Source of the DNA: Chloroflexota bacterium
GTDB lineage: Bacteria; Chloroflexota; Dehalococcoidia; UBA3495
Length of the DNA stretch: 17,769 nt
Reading direction: 5' to 3'
Assembly (NCBI GenBank): GCA_022576105.1
Contig: JACZRM010000009.1
Coordinates: 1-17,769 of the forward strand
The notes beneath the pieces are model-generated. The model saw only the letters and a program-made list of their open reading frames with translations, did no database searches and had not been told where the DNA came from. The position numbers and the translations under genes were made by a program. Shown here piece after piece: positions 15,651 through 17,769 of this stretch (positions within the stretch are counted from its first letter, which is position 1; each line of letters begins with the position of its first letter).

Positions 15651-16928
15651 ATGGCAGCAACAATCAGGAAGCGGCAATTGGCGCGGCAGGTGTCCATCGT
15701 CGGAGCCGGGATGTCCCAATTTGGCGCATTCAAAGAAAAGACCAGCCGCGACCTCTTCGTCGATGCCTTCCAAGAGATGACCGATAACCTGGACCAGGGG
15801 ATCGATGTTGAAGACATTGAGTGCGGTTATATCGGAAATTACTCGTCAGACCTGTTTGAGGGTCAAGGCCACACCGCGCCGATCATCGCCGACTGGCTGG
15901 GGATGACCCCAACGCCGATAACCCGTATCGAGAACGCCTGCGCCAGCAGTGGCAGCGCCCTGCGGGAAGGCATCATGGCGATCGCATCCGGTTTGTACGA
16001 CGTGGTGATGGTGGGAGGCGTGGAAAAAATGACCAGCCTGCCCACCGAGGGCGTGACCGACGCGCTGGCCACGGCGGCTGACGGGCTGTATGAGGTTCCG
16101 GCCGGTTTCACTTTTCCAGGCATCTATGGGGCGCTGGCCAAGGCTCATATGGACCGTTTTGAGACCAACCTCAGTCATCTGCTCAAGGTGGGAATCAAAA
16201 ACCACAACAACGGCGCATTGAACCCCAAGGCCCAATTCAATTCCACCATCAAGGCGTTGATGGAGCGCCGGATGGCCCGCGCCGAGCAGCGGGGCGAACC
16301 GGTGCCCGACTACCAGGATGAAATGGACTTTCTCAATGACCCCAGCGCCAATCCCTGGATTGCCTGGCCCCTGCGTCTCTTCGACTGCGCGCCCATCACC
16401 GATGGCGCGTCTTGTCTCCTGCTGGTGGCTTCGGAAATCGCCCAGAACTTCACCGAAAAACCGGTGCACATCGTGGGTACCGGCCAAGCCACCGGCCGTC
16501 CCTTGCATGACGCCGAAGAGCTGACTTCCTTATCGGCGGCCAAATACGCTTCGGCGCAGGCCTACGCAATGGCCGGGGTTGGCCCGCAAGACATTCAGGT
16601 CGCTGAAGTCCACGATTGCTTCACCATTGCCGAGATAATTGCCACCGAGGACCTGGGCTTCTTTGCTCCTGGGGAAGGCCCTCACGCCGTGGATGAAGGC
16701 CGAACTGCTCGGACCGGTGACCGGCCGATCAACACCTCCGGCGGGCTGAAAGCCAAGGGCCACCCGGTGGGAGCCTCGGGCACAGCCCAGGTTATTGAAG
16801 TATTCCAGCAGTTGCGGGGAGAGGCGGGAGACCGCCAACTGCCCAACGCCAATCTGGAAGTTGGACTGACGCACAACGTCGGTGGCACCGGCGGCACTTG
16901 CGTGGTTAACATTCTGCGGCGGGGCTAG
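15651..16928 (+). CDS. Thiolase-family acyl-CoA transferase (SCP2/archaeal type)
   Basis: A 425-residue thiolase. Nucleophile C97 sits in ENACASSGSAL, GHP histidine H371 in AKGHPVGASG, and C417 in the last glycine-rich block. The usual NEAFA is replaced by HDCF (H321-F324), the mark of SCP2-like and archaeal thiolases. Such enzymes make or cleave 3-ketoacyl-CoA. The ATG at 15651 has GGAGAG (15636-15641) upstream; an in-frame ATG at 15618 has none and adds unrelated residues. The DUF35 gene follows after 11 bases, the arrangement known for archaeal acetoacetyl-CoA thiolases and actinobacterial sterol side-chain enzymes. No HMG-CoA synthase is present, so a degradative role is more likely than mevalonate synthesis. 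The retained C97 argues against an Ltp2-type aldolase. Confidence 0.92.
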   Translation: MAATIRKRQLARQVSIVGAGMSQFGAFKEKTSRDLFVDAFQEMTDNLDQGIDVEDIECGYIGNYSSDLFEGQGHTAPIIADWLGMTPTPITRIENACASSGSALREGIMAIASGLYDVVMVGGVEKMTSLPTEGVTDALATAADGLYEVPAGFTFPGIYGALAKAHMDRFETNLSHLLKVGIKNHNNGALNPKAQFNSTIKALMERRMARAEQRGEPVPDYQDEMDFLNDPSANPWIAWPLRLFDCAPITDGASCLLLVASEIAQNFTEKPVHIVGTGQATGRPLHDAEELTSLSAAKYASAQAYAMAGVGPQDIQVAEVHDCFTIAEIIATEDLGFFAPGEGPHAVDEGRTARTGDRPINTSGGLKAKGHPVGASGTAQVIEVFQQLRGEAGDRQLPNANLEVGLTHNVGGTGGTCVVNILRRG

Positions 16929-16939
16929 GAGCTAAAAAT

Positions 16940-17353
16940 ATGGCTGAAGAGATCAGAGGGTTCACCGCCGCGTCTTTTGGCGAGTACCTGAAGGAAGGTA
17001 AACTGATGGGCGTGCGCTGCCGGTCCTGTAACCACCTCTCAGCACAACCCAGGCCCATGTGCCCATCCTGCCACCAGCGGGACGTGGAATGGAGCCAGTT
17101 CAGCGGCAAGGGCAAACTGGGCACCTTTACCTGCATCTCGATAGTGCCCCAGGTTATGGCCCAGCAAGGGTATGGGCGCAATAATCCCTATTGCTCTGGA
17201 ATCGTTATTCTGGAGGAGGGGCCGCGGATCAGCGCCAAGATTCTGGGCGTAGATGCGGCCAATCCGCAAAACATTCAGACCGGGCTGGCCTTGGAAGTGG
17301 AGTTCGATGGTCTTGACCCGGAAAAGCCAGCATTGGCCTTTCATCCTGCTTAG
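16940..17353 (+). CDS. DUF35 zinc-ribbon/OB-fold protein, thiolase partner
   Basis: A 137-residue protein with an N-terminal helix, a rubredoxin-like zinc ribbon (C27, C30, C41, C44) and a C-terminal OB-fold (GKLGTFTCISIVP onwards). In characterised systems DUF35 proteins bind thiolase-like enzymes and hold or channel the CoA moiety. ATG at 16940 is preceded by AGGAG (16927-16931) overlapping the thiolase stop, so the two are translated together. Length and domain order are standard. It probably forms a complex with the preceding thiolase; this is inferred from context. Confidence 0.92.
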   Translation: MAEEIRGFTAASFGEYLKEGKLMGVRCRSCNHLSAQPRPMCPSCHQRDVEWSQFSGKGKLGTFTCISIVPQVMAQQGYGRNNPYCSGIVILEEGPRISAKILGVDAANPQNIQTGLALEVEFDGLDPEKPALAFHPA

Positions 17354-17392
17354 TGCTGCCGTCGCACTTGTAGAGCGTATCCCGCCCTCATG

Positions 17393-17415
17393 CCTTCGGC
17401 AAGCTCAGTACAGGC
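17393..17415. repeat. Fragment of the GTTCGTCCTGAGC repeat
   Basis: These 23 bases match 15411-15433 at 21 positions (CCTTC-G/A-GCAAGCTCAG-T/C-ACAGGC). The flanking arms are missing, so this is a partial copy 40 bases after the DUF35 stop. No terminator is visible in 17354-17435. Confidence 0.6.
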
Positions 17416-17435
17416 GAGCGACCTCACCATGACAC

Positions 17436-17769
17436 TTATTGAGCAACAATCATCAGTTCCATCATGTTGCCACTTTGGGCCAAGGACCACAGGAACACCT
17501 CAGAATCTTTAAAGAGGAGAATGCGCTTATCAATCTCAAACTTAGATGTTGATCGGTCAATGCGTCCTCCAGCGATCAGTCGTTTTTGCACGAGAGAAGG
17601 AGAAAGTGGCAGTTGTAGAATATTCTGTGTATTGATCATTTGAATTATGAGAGGACGGTGACTACTAAGAAGGAACAATCGACCTTTATAAGCCGAGCTC
17701 AACTCCCGATCACTATTCTTGTGCGATGTAGTGCGCACGGTCCATCCCTCTGATTTCTGAATATCCTCT
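17436..17769 (-). CDS. Unidentified gene, 3' part only (runs off the right edge)
   Basis: A minus-strand frame ending at TAA (complement of 17436-17438) is open to the window edge, 110 residues or more; the true start lies outside. An internal GTG at 17738 could start a 100-residue protein but has no special support. The visible part mixes charged and hydrophobic residues, with a short hydrophobic patch (GRLFLLSSHRPLIIQM) and no motif I recognise. Its GC content, roughly 42% over 17521-17700, is far below the thiolase next door, suggesting separate origin. It may be a domain end of a larger accessory protein or a decaying gene. No function is assigned. Confidence 0.5.
   Translation of the reverse strand, partial: EDIQKSEGWTVRTTSHKNSDRELSSAYKGRLFLLSSHRPLIIQMINTQNILQLPLSPSLVQKRLIAGGRIDRSTSKFEIDKRILLFKDSEVFLWSLAQSGNMMELMIVAQ

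Overview
The window looks like a chromosomal segment of an uncultured bacterium. Chloroflexota (Dehalococcoidia or the SAR202 group) is my best guess. This rests on the dnaG-rpoD pairing, a DnaG zinc finger with a Cx3C second half, GC-rich coding sequence, tandem amidase and thiolase genes, and intergenic repeats of the GTTCGTCCTGAGC, GTCATTGCGAG and GTCATTTTGAG types. It is an inference, because no rRNA or other decisive marker is present.

Layout. Positions 1-140 hold the tail of an upstream gene and a strong bidirectional hairpin terminator. The left half is housekeeping on the plus strand: dnaE (329-3934, replicative polymerase with a complete PHP metal site), a RidA-family gene (3991-4380), a 438-base gap with a structured leader, then dnaG (4819-6684) and rpoD (6726-8312), a rpsU-less version of the macromolecular-synthesis operon. 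A 70-residue zinc-ribbon protein follows (8469-8681). A near-perfect bidirectional terminator (8828-8858) separates this block from a minus-strand pair, glmU (11498-10140) and a CBS/CorC membrane protein (10074-8878), which is read from an extended -10 promoter near 11608-11616.

The right third is accessory metabolism on the plus strand. A 660-base gap full of palindromic repeats precedes a GatC/AtzG-like small subunit plus amidase (12224-13841) and a second amidase of another subfamily (13888-15237). A second repeat-filled gap (15238-15650) precedes a thiolase of the SCP2/archaeal type with its DUF35 zinc-ribbon/OB-fold partner (15651-17353). Degenerate repeat sequence and the 3' part of an unidentified, clearly lower-GC minus-strand gene close the window.

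How it fits together. The left block makes the core machinery of replication, priming and transcription initiation. GlmU supplies UDP-GlcNAc for the envelope. The right block probably hydrolyses amides and processes acyl-CoA. I see no CRISPR array, transposase, integrase, tRNA or rRNA, and no clear multi-gene novel system. The best leads are the structured dnaG leader with a possible 10-codon upstream ORF, the RidA protein lacking the catalytic arginine, the tandem amidase module, the repeat-bounded modules on the right, and the unidentified low-GC gene at the edge.
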